DNA from: Burkholderia sp.
Lineage (GTDB): Bacteria; Pseudomonadota; Gammaproteobacteria; Burkholderiales; Burkholderiaceae
Direction: 5' to 3'
Assembly: GCF_018375725.1 (NCBI RefSeq)
Contig: NZ_JAHACR010000081.1
Span: 1-14,411 of the forward strand
DNA length: 14,411 bases
The notes under the pieces are model-generated. The model was not told the origin of the DNA and did not search any database. It saw only the letters and a list, made by a program, of their open reading frames with translations. The position numbers and the translations under genes were made by a program. How positions within the stretch are numbered: the first letter of the stretch is position 1; each line of letters opens with the position of its first letter. Positions 6,577 through 13,355 of this stretch are shown here, one piece after another.

Positions 6577-7440
6577 ATGCTTGCCCGCTTTCCCCTCTAT
6601 CTGCGGCTCGTCCGGATGGACAAGCCGATCGGCAGCCTGCTGCTGCTGTGGCCGACACTCAATGCGCTGTGGATTGCGTCGAGCGGTCACCCGCGCTGGA
6701 CGCTGCTCGTGATCTTTGCGCTCGGTACGCTGCTGATGCGATCCGCCGGTTGCGCGATCAACGATTACGCGGACCGCGATTTCGATCGTCATGTGAAGCG
6801 CACCGCGGATCGTCCGATCACGTCCGGCAAGATCCGGGCATGGGAGGCGGTCGCGATCGCGGCCGGGCTGTCGATCGCCGCGTTCCTGCTGATTCTGCCG
6901 CTCAATACGCTGACGAAAGAGCTGTCGGTTGCCGCGGTATTCGTCGCGGGCACGTACCCATTCATGAAGCGCTTTTTCGCGATTCCGCAGGCGTATCTGG
7001 GCATCGCATTCGGCTTCGGCATCCCGATGGCATTCGCGGCTGTGCAGGACACGGTGCCGCCGCTTGCGTGGATCATGCTCGTGGCGAACGTGTTCTGGTC
7101 GGTGGCATACGACACTGAATATGCGATGGTCGATCGCGACGACGACATCAAGATCGGCATCCGGACGTCGGCACTCACGTTCGGCCGCTTCGACGTCGCG
7201 GCCGTCATGACGTGCTATGCGGTCACGCTCGGCATCTACGTGTGGGTCGGCCTGACGCTTGGCTTCGGTCTCGTCTACTGGGCGGGCTGGGCGGCGGCGG
7301 CGGGTTGCGCGGTGTATCACTACACCCTGATCAAGGGGCGTGAGCGGATGCCGTGCTTCGCTGCATTCAGGCACAACAACTGGCTCGGCGGCGCGCTGTT
7401 CGTCGGGATCGCCGCGCATTACGCGCTGGCCGGGCAGTGA
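6577..7440 (+). CDS. ubiA: 4-hydroxybenzoate octaprenyltransferase UbiA
   Basis: UbiA is an inner-membrane prenyltransferase that attaches the polyprenyl chain to 4-hydroxybenzoate, the second step of ubiquinone synthesis. The 287-aa protein is almost entirely hydrophobic helices. The first Asp-rich motif NDYADRDFD is at residues 62-70. The second, DTEYAMVDRDDD, is at 179-190 and closely resembles the E. coli protein. These two motifs bind Mg2+ and the prenyl diphosphate. The start at 6577 (MLARFPLYLRLVRMDKPIG) is where similarity to UbiA begins and gives the usual length; the frame is open further upstream to 6301, but that stretch overlaps the small ORF and the promoter and does not look like UbiA. 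No clear Shine-Dalgarno is visible. No ubiC lies next to it in this window. It appears to be a single-gene unit between its own promoter and the terminator at 7573. Confidence 0.96.
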   Translation: MLARFPLYLRLVRMDKPIGSLLLLWPTLNALWIASSGHPRWTLLVIFALGTLLMRSAGCAINDYADRDFDRHVKRTADRPITSGKIRAWEAVAIAAGLSIAAFLLILPLNTLTKELSVAAVFVAGTYPFMKRFFAIPQAYLGIAFGFGIPMAFAAVQDTVPPLAWIMLVANVFWSVAYDTEYAMVDRDDDIKIGIRTSALTFGRFDVAAVMTCYAVTLGIYVWVGLTLGFGLVYWAGWAAAAGCAVYHYTLIKGRERMPCFAAFRHNNWLGGALFVGIAAHYALAGQ

Positions 7441-7572
7441 ACGCGCGGCGAGTGAGCGGCTTCCGGTAGCGCCCATCGGGCGAAGCCGGCGCGATGGGGC
7501 GAGCGCCCGAATTTCTGTCGGCCAAGGACGGCAGGACAGGCGAGGGCGGTGCAGTCCTCGTCGAAAAAGATC

Positions 7573-7596
7573 AGCGGCCCACACGGGCCGCTTTTT
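7573..7596. terminator. bidirectional terminator between ubiA and proC
   Basis: AGCGGCCC (7573-7580) and GGGCCGCT (7585-7592) form a perfect 8-bp stem around ACAC. It is followed by TTTT on the plus strand. On the minus strand the stem is followed by GATCTTTTTC, so it can end both the rightward ubiA and leftward proC transcripts. The rest of the 239-bp gap has only short GC hairpins without T-tracts. Confidence 0.85.
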
Positions 7597-7679
7597 CATG
7601 CGTGTCGGGTGTGTCCGCGTGCGGCCGGCAAGACATCGCCGGCCCGGAGGCCGCCGCGCGGCGGAGTACGCGTGGCCGC

Positions 7680-8492
7680 TTACGCCTGGCCGAGCTCGTC
7701 GCCCATTTCCTTTGCGCGCGCATCGGCGGCGAGCGCACCGCGTACGATGGCTTCCTTCACACCCTGCGCGTCGAACGACGCCAGTGCGGCGGCCGTCGTG
7801 CCGCCCTTCGACGTCACGCGTTCGCGCAGCACGCTGGCCGGCTCGCCGGATTGCGCGGCGAGTTGCGCCGCGCCCGTGAACGTCGCGACCGCGAGCGCAC
7901 GGCCCTGCTCGTCGTTCAGGCCGAGGCGGCGCGCGGCTTCCTGCAGCGCTTCGATGAAATAGAACACGTATGCGGGGCCGCTGCCCGAGATCGCGGTGAC
8001 GGCGTCGAGTTGCGACTCGTCATCGAACCAGACGATTTCGCCGACCGCGCCGAGCACGTCCGACGCCAGTTCGCGGCCAGCCGCGTCGACGTCCGCCAGC
8101 GCGGCCAGGCCGGTCACGCCCATGCCGATGAGCGCGGGTGTGTTCGGCATCGTGCGAACGATGTGCGCATAGCCGTCGAGCCAGCGAGACAGGTCGGTCG
8201 CGCGGATGCCCGCGGCGATGCTGATCACGAGCTGCGACGTCAGGTGCGGCGCCAGCGTCTGCGCGACGTCCTTGAGCACCTGCGGCTTGACCGCGAGCAC
8301 GATCGCGTCGTAATCCGCGAGTGCCGCGTCGACCGCCGCGCCGGTGCGGATGCCGAACTGCTGCGCGGTGCGCGCGCGCGCGTCCTCGTTGACGTCGATG
8401 GCATACAGGCCGCTCGCGGCGACGCCGCGCTTGATGAGGCCGCCGATCAATGCCGCGGCCATGTTGCCGCCGCCGATGAATGCAATTTTCAT
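7680..8492 (-). CDS. proC: Pyrroline-5-carboxylate reductase ProC
   Basis: ProC catalyses the last step of proline synthesis, reducing 1-pyrroline-5-carboxylate with NAD(P)H in the cytoplasm. The 270-aa protein has the usual length. The Rossmann dinucleotide site is at the N terminus (IGGGNMAAALIGG, residues 6-18). RTMPNTPALIGMG is at 113-125, ISGSGPAYVF at 168-177, and the family signature VTSKGGTTAAAL at 226-237 in the C-terminal helical dimer domain. The start at 8492 (MKIAFIGGGN) is fixed by the conserved Rossmann strand; the longer open frame to 8705 runs back over yggS in another frame and is spurious. It begins 19 bases after yggS, so the two are probably cotranscribed and perhaps translationally coupled, since no strong Shine-Dalgarno is seen. 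yggS-proC linkage is found in many bacteria. Confidence 0.97.
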   Translation of the reverse strand: MKIAFIGGGNMAAALIGGLIKRGVAASGLYAIDVNEDARARTAQQFGIRTGAAVDAALADYDAIVLAVKPQVLKDVAQTLAPHLTSQLVISIAAGIRATDLSRWLDGYAHIVRTMPNTPALIGMGVTGLAALADVDAAGRELASDVLGAVGEIVWFDDESQLDAVTAISGSGPAYVFYFIEALQEAARRLGLNDEQGRALAVATFTGAAQLAAQSGEPASVLRERVTSKGGTTAAALASFDAQGVKEAIVRGALAADARAKEMGDELGQA

Positions 8493-8511
8493 GATGTCGG
8501 AATCGCTGGGT

Positions 8512-9213
8512 TCAATGGGAGGAATAGTCGCGCGCGCCGAAGATTGCGGTGCCGACCCGCACGATCGTCGCGCCTTCGCGCACCGCCGCCTCGAGATCGG
8601 CCGACATGCCCATCGACAGCGTGTCGAGCGGCAGTCCATCGGCGCGAAGCGCGTCGAACAGTGCGCGCAGCGCACGATGCGGCGCGCGCTGTGCATCGGG
8701 ATCACTCGCCGGTTCGGGGATCGCCATCAGGCCGCGCAGGCGCAGCGACGGCAATTCGGCGACCGCACGCGCGACGGCGGCGACATCGTCCGGCGCGACG
8801 CCACTCTTCGATGCCTCGCCGCTGATGTTCACCTGCACGCAGACGTTGAGCGGCGGCAGATGCGCGGGCCGCTGCTCGGCCAGCCGCTGGGCGATCTTCA
8901 GCCGGTCGACGGAATGCACCCAGTCGAACCGCTCGGCGACGGGACGCGTCTTGTTCGACTGCAGCGGCCCGATGAAGTGCCATTCGAGATCGCGTCGCAG
9001 ATCGGCGAGCGCATCGATCTTGTCGATCGATTCCTGCACGTAGTTCTCGCCGAATGCGTGCTGGCCGGCCGCATGCGCGGCGCGCACCGCATCGGCGGGA
9101 AACGTTTTCGACACGGCGAGCAGCGTGATGGTGGCGGGATCGCGGCCGGCCGCGCGGGCGGCGTCGGCGATGCGGCGATGAACGGAATCCAGGCGGGCGG
9201 CGATATCTGACAT
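8512..9213 (-). CDS. yggS: PLP homeostasis protein of the YggS/PROSC family
   Basis: This is a 233-aa single-domain TIM-barrel protein that binds pyridoxal 5'-phosphate but has no known catalytic reaction. In E. coli its loss disturbs vitamin B6 and amino-acid pools. The PLP lysine is Lys36 in LLAVSKTFP, the same position as in E. coli. GENYVQE is at 55-61, HFIGPLQSNK at 79-88, and the C-terminal phosphate-binding part reads SMGMSADLE then IVRVGTAIFG. The start at 9213 (MSDIAARL) gives the family's usual length. Upstream in-frame ATGs would add an unconserved tail running over the promoter. There is no obvious Shine-Dalgarno. It is first gene of the pair with proC, so its PLP role and proline synthesis are likely coregulated. 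Confidence 0.95.
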   Translation of the reverse strand: MSDIAARLDSVHRRIADAARAAGRDPATITLLAVSKTFPADAVRAAHAAGQHAFGENYVQESIDKIDALADLRRDLEWHFIGPLQSNKTRPVAERFDWVHSVDRLKIAQRLAEQRPAHLPPLNVCVQVNISGEASKSGVAPDDVAAVARAVAELPSLRLRGLMAIPEPASDPDAQRAPHRALRALFDALRADGLPLDTLSMGMSADLEAAVREGATIVRVGTAIFGARDYSSH

Positions 9214-9232
9214 GACGGGCACGAAATCGGGC

Positions 9233-9252
9233 GCGCCGCATACAGGCGGCGC
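9233..9252 (-). other. hairpin in the yggS leader
   Basis: GCGCCGC (9233-9239) and GCGGCGC (9246-9252) form a 7-bp stem with a 6-nt loop. It lies about 20 bases before the yggS start, close to the expected 5' end of the transcript. It could protect the mRNA or influence translation; no known riboswitch is recognised. Confidence 0.35.
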
Positions 9253-9262
9253 TTCGATTCGC

Positions 9263-9268
9263 ATTATA
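9263..9268 (-). promoter_or_regulatory. perfect -10 box for yggS-proC
   Basis: The minus strand reads TATAAT here, a full consensus -10 in very GC-rich DNA, about 50 bases before the yggS ATG. No convincing -35 is found 16-18 bases further upstream. The 115-bp gap to glcF also shows no good terminator, so some glc transcripts may read through. Confidence 0.55.
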
Positions 9269-9328
9269 CGGACGGGGCGCGGGGCGCTTCCTGCGGTTTT
9301 CGCCCGGGCGCGACGGGAGAACCGGCGC

Positions 9329-10555
9329 TCAGCCATACAGCAGGTGCTCGACGAGCTGGATCCAGTGCACGACCGGAATCGGCGTGCCGCTTTGCAGGTG
9401 TGCGATGCAGCCGACGTTGCCCGACACGATCATCTGCGGCTCGAGCGCCTGCAGCTTCGCGAGCTTCTGCTTGCGCAGGCGGTATGACAGCGACGGCTGC
9501 GTCAGCGAATAGGTGCCGGCGGAGCCGCAGCACAGATGACTGTCGGCGGGCAGGCGCACGTCGATGCCGAGCGAATCCAGCAGCCGCTCGACCTTGCCGC
9601 GCGATTGCTGGCCGTGCTGCAACGTGCACGGCGGATGGTAGGCGACGGTATGGATCGCGCGACGCTGCGCGAGCGTCGCGAGCTCGGCTTCGAATGCGAG
9701 CAGCACGTCGGAGATGTCGCGCGTCAGCGCGACGACGCGCCGGGCTTTTTCCGCGTAGGCCGGATCGTCGCGCAGCAGGTGCGCATATTCGAGCACGGTC
9801 GCGCCGCAGCCGGACGCGTTCATCACGATCGCCTCGGCGCCCTGCTCGATGTACGGCCACCATGCGTCGATGTTGCGGCGTGCGTCGTCGAGCGCTTCGT
9901 CGTGATAGTTGAGATGCAGCCGGATCGCGCCGCAACAGCCGGCGTCGGACGCGATGAGGGTTTCCACGCCGAGGGCGTCGAGCACGCGCGCGGTCGCGAT
10001 GTTGATGTTCGGCAGCATCGACGGCTGCACGCAGCCGGCCAGCATCAGCATCTTGCGCGCATGCGTGCGCTGCGGCCAGTCGAGCAGCCGCGTGCGCGGC
10101 GGCACCTTGTCCCGCAGGCGCCGCGGCAGCAGCCGGCGCACATGCTGGCCGATCCGCATGACCGGCGAAAACAGCGCGCTGTTCGGCACGAAGCTCGCGA
10201 GCGCGCGGCGCATGAGTTGCTGCGCCGCCGGGCGCGGAACCTGCGTTTCGACATGCTTGCGGCCGATCTCGACGAGGCGGCCGTATTCGACACCCGACGG
10301 ACAGGTGGTCTCGCAGCTGCGGCACGTGAGGCAACGGTCGAGGTGCTGCTGCGTGCTGCGCGTCACGGATGCGCCTTCGACCATCTGCTTGATCAGATAG
10401 ATACGCCCGCGCGGGCCGTCCAGTTCGTCGCCGAGCAACTGGTAGGTCGGGCACGTCGCGGTGCAGAACCCGCAATGCACGCACTTGCGCAGGATGGCGT
10501 CGGCTTCGTCGCCGTCGGGCGTATTGCGGATGAAATCGGCGAGGTTCGTTTGCAT
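9329..10555 (-). CDS. glcF: Glycolate oxidase iron-sulfur subunit GlcF
   Basis: GlcF is the iron-sulfur subunit of the membrane-associated glycolate oxidase, carrying electrons from the flavin subunits GlcD/GlcE toward the quinone pool. The 408-aa protein carries two [4Fe-4S] motifs, Cys25-28-31-35 (CVHCGFCTATCP) and Cys75-78-81-85 (CLTCRSCETTCP). Two cysteine-rich CCG-type domains follow, with CCG at 207-209 and 342-344, the latter preceded by HPPCTLQH at 307-314. The start is taken as ATG at 10555; a TTG codon directly before it is also in frame. The binding site GAGGG overlaps the glcE stop codon, only 7 bases separate the genes, and translation is probably coupled. All eight ferredoxin cysteines are intact. 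Last gene of the glc run. Confidence 0.95.
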   Translation of the reverse strand: MQTNLADFIRNTPDGDEADAILRKCVHCGFCTATCPTYQLLGDELDGPRGRIYLIKQMVEGASVTRSTQQHLDRCLTCRSCETTCPSGVEYGRLVEIGRKHVETQVPRPAAQQLMRRALASFVPNSALFSPVMRIGQHVRRLLPRRLRDKVPPRTRLLDWPQRTHARKMLMLAGCVQPSMLPNINIATARVLDALGVETLIASDAGCCGAIRLHLNYHDEALDDARRNIDAWWPYIEQGAEAIVMNASGCGATVLEYAHLLRDDPAYAEKARRVVALTRDISDVLLAFEAELATLAQRRAIHTVAYHPPCTLQHGQQSRGKVERLLDSLGIDVRLPADSHLCCGSAGTYSLTQPSLSYRLRKQKLAKLQALEPQMIVSGNVGCIAHLQSGTPIPVVHWIQLVEHLLYG

Positions 10556-10562
10556 CAAGCCC

Positions 10563-11651
10563 TCAAAGATCGACGTAGAGCCGTCCGCGATTGATGACCC
10601 GCGCCGGATCGAACGCAGCCTTCAGGCCGCGGTGGATTTTCATCAGCGGCGCGGGCAGCGGCGTGAACACGCCGGCGCTGCGGTCATACGATTCACCCGC
10701 GCGGAACAGCGTCGCGTGGCCGCCCGCCTGCTTCGCGCTAATGCGTACGGTCTGCGCGTCGGCATCGGTGATCCACCAGCGCTGCGCGCCTCCCCATTCC
10801 ATCAGCTGCGTGCCCGGCAGATTCAGCGGCTCGGTGATCGATGGCATCGACAGGCGCCAGAGCGCGAAGCCGGGCGGGATGCCGCCGAAGAACGGATCGG
10901 TCTGCTCGCGCAGGCCGGTCCAGAAACGCTCGGCCTCGACCGCATCGACGACTTCGCCGCCGAGCACGGTCTTCGCGGCCTTGACCGCGGCTTCGGCGCC
11001 AGACAGGCGCAGCACGAGCGTGCCGTTGCGCCACGCGCTCGCGCTGACGGGCAGCGGGTGTCCGCCCCATTCGTTGAGCTTGCGCACGGCGTCGGTCGCA
11101 CTCATTTCGAATTTCAGGGTGACTTCGGCGACGGGCATCGGCAGCACCTTGATCGATAGTTCGAGCATCAGCCCGAGCGTGCCCAGCGAACCGGCCATCA
11201 GCCGCGATACGTCATAGCCCGCCACATTCTTCACGACCTGGCCGCCGAACCGCAGCACTTCGCCGCGGCCGTTCATCAGCGTGACACCCAGCACGAAATC
11301 GCGCGGCGCGCCGGCCGATGCGCGGCGCGGGCCGGCGAGGCCGGCTGCGACGCAACCGCCGACCGTCGCCGTGCGCCCGAAATGCGGCGGTTCGAACGGC
11401 AGCATCTGGTTGCACTCGGCGAGAACCGTTTCCAGCTGCGTGAGCGGCGTGCCGGCGCGCACCGTCACGACGAGTTCGGCCGGATCGTATGACACGATGC
11501 CGTGAAATGCACGGGTATCGAGAATCTCGCCTTCCAGCGTCTGGCCGTACCAGTCCTTGGTGCCGCCGCCGCGCAGCCGCAGCGCGTGGCCGTCGGCGCT
11601 GGCGGCGCGGATGCGTTCGGCCCATCCGGCGACGATGTCGTCCTCTTCCAT
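10563..11651 (-). CDS. glcE: Glycolate oxidase FAD-binding subunit GlcE
   Basis: GlcE is the second, shorter flavin-binding subunit of glycolate oxidase, thought to work with GlcD and GlcF. The 362-aa protein shows the PCMH-type FAD fold: LRGGGTKDWYG at 26-36, HFGRTATVGGCVAAGLAG at 90-107, VVKNVAGYD at 139-147 and GSLGTLG at 154-160. The C-terminal half is shorter than in GlcD and lacks the GDGNxH and GEHG substrate-side motifs, as is normal for GlcE. The start at 11651 gives MEEDDIVAGW; the Shine-Dalgarno is weak. It is tightly joined to glcF but separated from glcD by 172 bases that hold a hairpin and a candidate promoter. Confidence 0.94.
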   Translation of the reverse strand: MEEDDIVAGWAERIRAASADGHALRLRGGGTKDWYGQTLEGEILDTRAFHGIVSYDPAELVVTVRAGTPLTQLETVLAECNQMLPFEPPHFGRTATVGGCVAAGLAGPRRASAGAPRDFVLGVTLMNGRGEVLRFGGQVVKNVAGYDVSRLMAGSLGTLGLMLELSIKVLPMPVAEVTLKFEMSATDAVRKLNEWGGHPLPVSASAWRNGTLVLRLSGAEAAVKAAKTVLGGEVVDAVEAERFWTGLREQTDPFFGGIPPGFALWRLSMPSITEPLNLPGTQLMEWGGAQRWWITDADAQTVRISAKQAGGHATLFRAGESYDRSAGVFTPLPAPLMKIHRGLKAAFDPARVINRGRLYVDL

Positions 11652-11677
11652 GATCGCTTGTTGTCTCGTGTCGTTGT

Positions 11678-11694
11678 CCGGTCGATTGTACCGG
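11678..11694 (-). promoter_or_regulatory. candidate glcE promoter -10 within a small inverted repeat
   Basis: On the minus strand TACAAT (11685-11690) is a good -10 box about 35 bases before the glcE start. It lies inside an inverted repeat, CCGGT (11678-11682) and ACCGG (11690-11694) with a 7-bp spacer, which could be a small operator. No clear -35 is present. Confidence 0.35.
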
Positions 11695-11797
11695 GGTGAC
11701 GCGAACGCACATCGCGACTATCCCTAATCGGATCGCCGATGGCATGCGCGGCTGTTGCCACAACGGATCAGGCTGCGCGAACGACGATGGGAGCGAA

Positions 11798-11818
11798 CCG
11801 CGCCGAGGATCGGCGCGG
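11798..11818 (-). terminator. strong GC hairpin just after glcD
   Basis: CCGCGCCGA (11798-11806) and TCGGCGCGG (11810-11818) form a perfect 9-bp stem with a 3-nt loop, five bases after the glcD stop on the minus strand. Only TT follows, so it is not a classic intrinsic terminator. It could stabilise the glcD mRNA end or partly reduce read-through into glcE. Confidence 0.45.
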
Positions 11819-11823
11819 CGCAT

Positions 11824-13317
11824 TCAGAAGCGCGGAATATCGGGATGCGGCAGGAGCCCGCCGCGCACATGCTGCCGGCCGTATTCGGCGCAGCGGGCCC
11901 GGGTGGGAATCCCCTTGTCCGGGTTGAGGAGACCGGGCGGGTCGAAGGCGCGCTTGACCGCGAAGAACGCGTCGCGCTCCTGCTGAGAGAACTGCACGCA
12001 CATCGAATTGAGCTTCTCGATGCCGACGCCGTGCTCGCCCGTGACGGTGCCGCCGAGTTCCACGCAGCACTCGAGGATCTCCGCGCCGAACAGTTCCGCG
12101 CGATGCAGCTCGTCGGGATCGTTCGCGTTGTAGAGGATCAGCGGATGCATGTTGCCGTCGCCCGCGTGGAACACGTTGATGCAGCGCAGGCCGTAGCGGG
12201 TTTCCATCTCTTCGATGCGGGCGAGCAGCGGCCCGATCGCGCGGCGCGGCACGGTGCCGTCCATGCAGTAATAGTCGGGGGAGATCCGGCCGGCGGCGGG
12301 GAACGCGTTCTTCCGGCCGGACCAGAAGCGCAGCCGCTCGCTTTCGTTGCGCGACACCTGGATGCGCGTGGCGCCGTGCTCGCGCAGCACCGCGGTCATG
12401 CGGACGATTTCCTCGGCGACTTCCTCCGGCGTGCCGTCCGATTCGCACAGCAGGATCGCCGCGGCGTCGAGATCGTAGCCCGCGTGCGTGAACGACTCGA
12501 CCGCCTGCGTCGCGGGCTTGTCCATCATCTCGAGCCCGGCCGGGATGATCCCCGACGCGATGATGGCCGCGACCGCCTCGCCGCCCTTGATCACGTCGTC
12601 GAAGCTCGCCATCACGAGCTGGGCGGATTGCGGCTTCGGAATCAGCCTGACCGTGACCTCGGTGACGATCACGAACATGCCTTCGCTGCCGATCGTCACC
12701 GCGAGCAGGTCGAGGCCGGGCGAGTCGAGCGCGAGCGAGCCGAATTCGACGATCTCGCCGTCGATCGTCACCGCGCGGACGCGCATGACGTTGTGGACGG
12801 TCAGCCCGTACTTGAGACAATGGACGCCGCCGGAATTCTCGGCGACGTTGCCGCCGATCGTACAGGCGATCTGCGACGACGGATCGGGCGCGTAATAGAG
12901 CCCGTACGGCGCGGCGGCGTCGGAGATCGCGAGGTTGCGCACGCCGGGCTGCACGGTGGCGGTGCGCGCGTACGGATCGACTTCGATCACGCGCGTGAAG
13001 CGGGCGAGCGACAGCACGACGCCGCGCTCGATCGGCAGCGCGCCGCCGGACAGGCTCGTGCCCGCGCCGCGCGGCACGATCGGGATGTCCATCCGCCGGC
13101 AGATCTGCACGATGCGCTGCACCTGCGATTCGGTCTCGGGCAGCGCGACCGCGAGCGGCAGGCGCCGGTACGCGGACAGCCCGTCGCACTCGTAGGGCGC
13201 GGTGTCTTCGTCGCGATAAAGCAGGCAGTGCATCGGCAGCACGGCCATCAGCGCCTGCACCACTTCACGCTGGCGCTGCGCACGCATCTCGGCAGACAGA
13301 TCGGCGGGGGCGTTCAT
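11824..13317 (-). CDS. glcD: Glycolate oxidase catalytic subunit GlcD
   Basis: GlcD is the main FAD subunit of glycolate oxidase, converting glycolate (and in E. coli D-lactate) to glyoxylate or pyruvate. The 497-aa protein has the PCMH FAD-binding domain, with PRGAGTSLSGGA at 82-93, GGNVAENSGG at 155-164 and IGSEG at 209-213. The C-terminal FAD-oxidase domain has the His-rich motif HAGDGNMH at 384-391 and GEHG at 427-430, both expected near the flavin and substrate. The start at 13317 is supported by AGGAG five bases upstream. It begins 38 bases after the related FAD oxidase and is probably in the same operon. The hairpin after its stop separates it from glcE, unlike the compact E. coli glcDEF order. 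Confidence 0.95.
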   Translation of the reverse strand: MNAPADLSAEMRAQRQREVVQALMAVLPMHCLLYRDEDTAPYECDGLSAYRRLPLAVALPETESQVQRIVQICRRMDIPIVPRGAGTSLSGGALPIERGVVLSLARFTRVIEVDPYARTATVQPGVRNLAISDAAAPYGLYYAPDPSSQIACTIGGNVAENSGGVHCLKYGLTVHNVMRVRAVTIDGEIVEFGSLALDSPGLDLLAVTIGSEGMFVIVTEVTVRLIPKPQSAQLVMASFDDVIKGGEAVAAIIASGIIPAGLEMMDKPATQAVESFTHAGYDLDAAAILLCESDGTPEEVAEEIVRMTAVLREHGATRIQVSRNESERLRFWSGRKNAFPAAGRISPDYYCMDGTVPRRAIGPLLARIEEMETRYGLRCINVFHAGDGNMHPLILYNANDPDELHRAELFGAEILECCVELGGTVTGEHGVGIEKLNSMCVQFSQQERDAFFAVKRAFDPPGLLNPDKGIPTRARCAEYGRQHVRGGLLPHPDIPRF

Positions 13318-13355
13318 CTCTTCTCCTGCGTGGACGCAGCGCTCGGCTCAGTACT

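Noticed and set aside
7470..7482. CGCCC/GGGCG hairpin after ubiA
   Set aside because: Only a 5-bp stem without a T-tract; common by chance at this GC content.
7623..7644. GGCCGGC/GCCGGCC hairpin downstream of proC
   Set aside because: The stem is perfect but no T-tract follows on either strand, and the better terminator at 7573-7596 is nearby.
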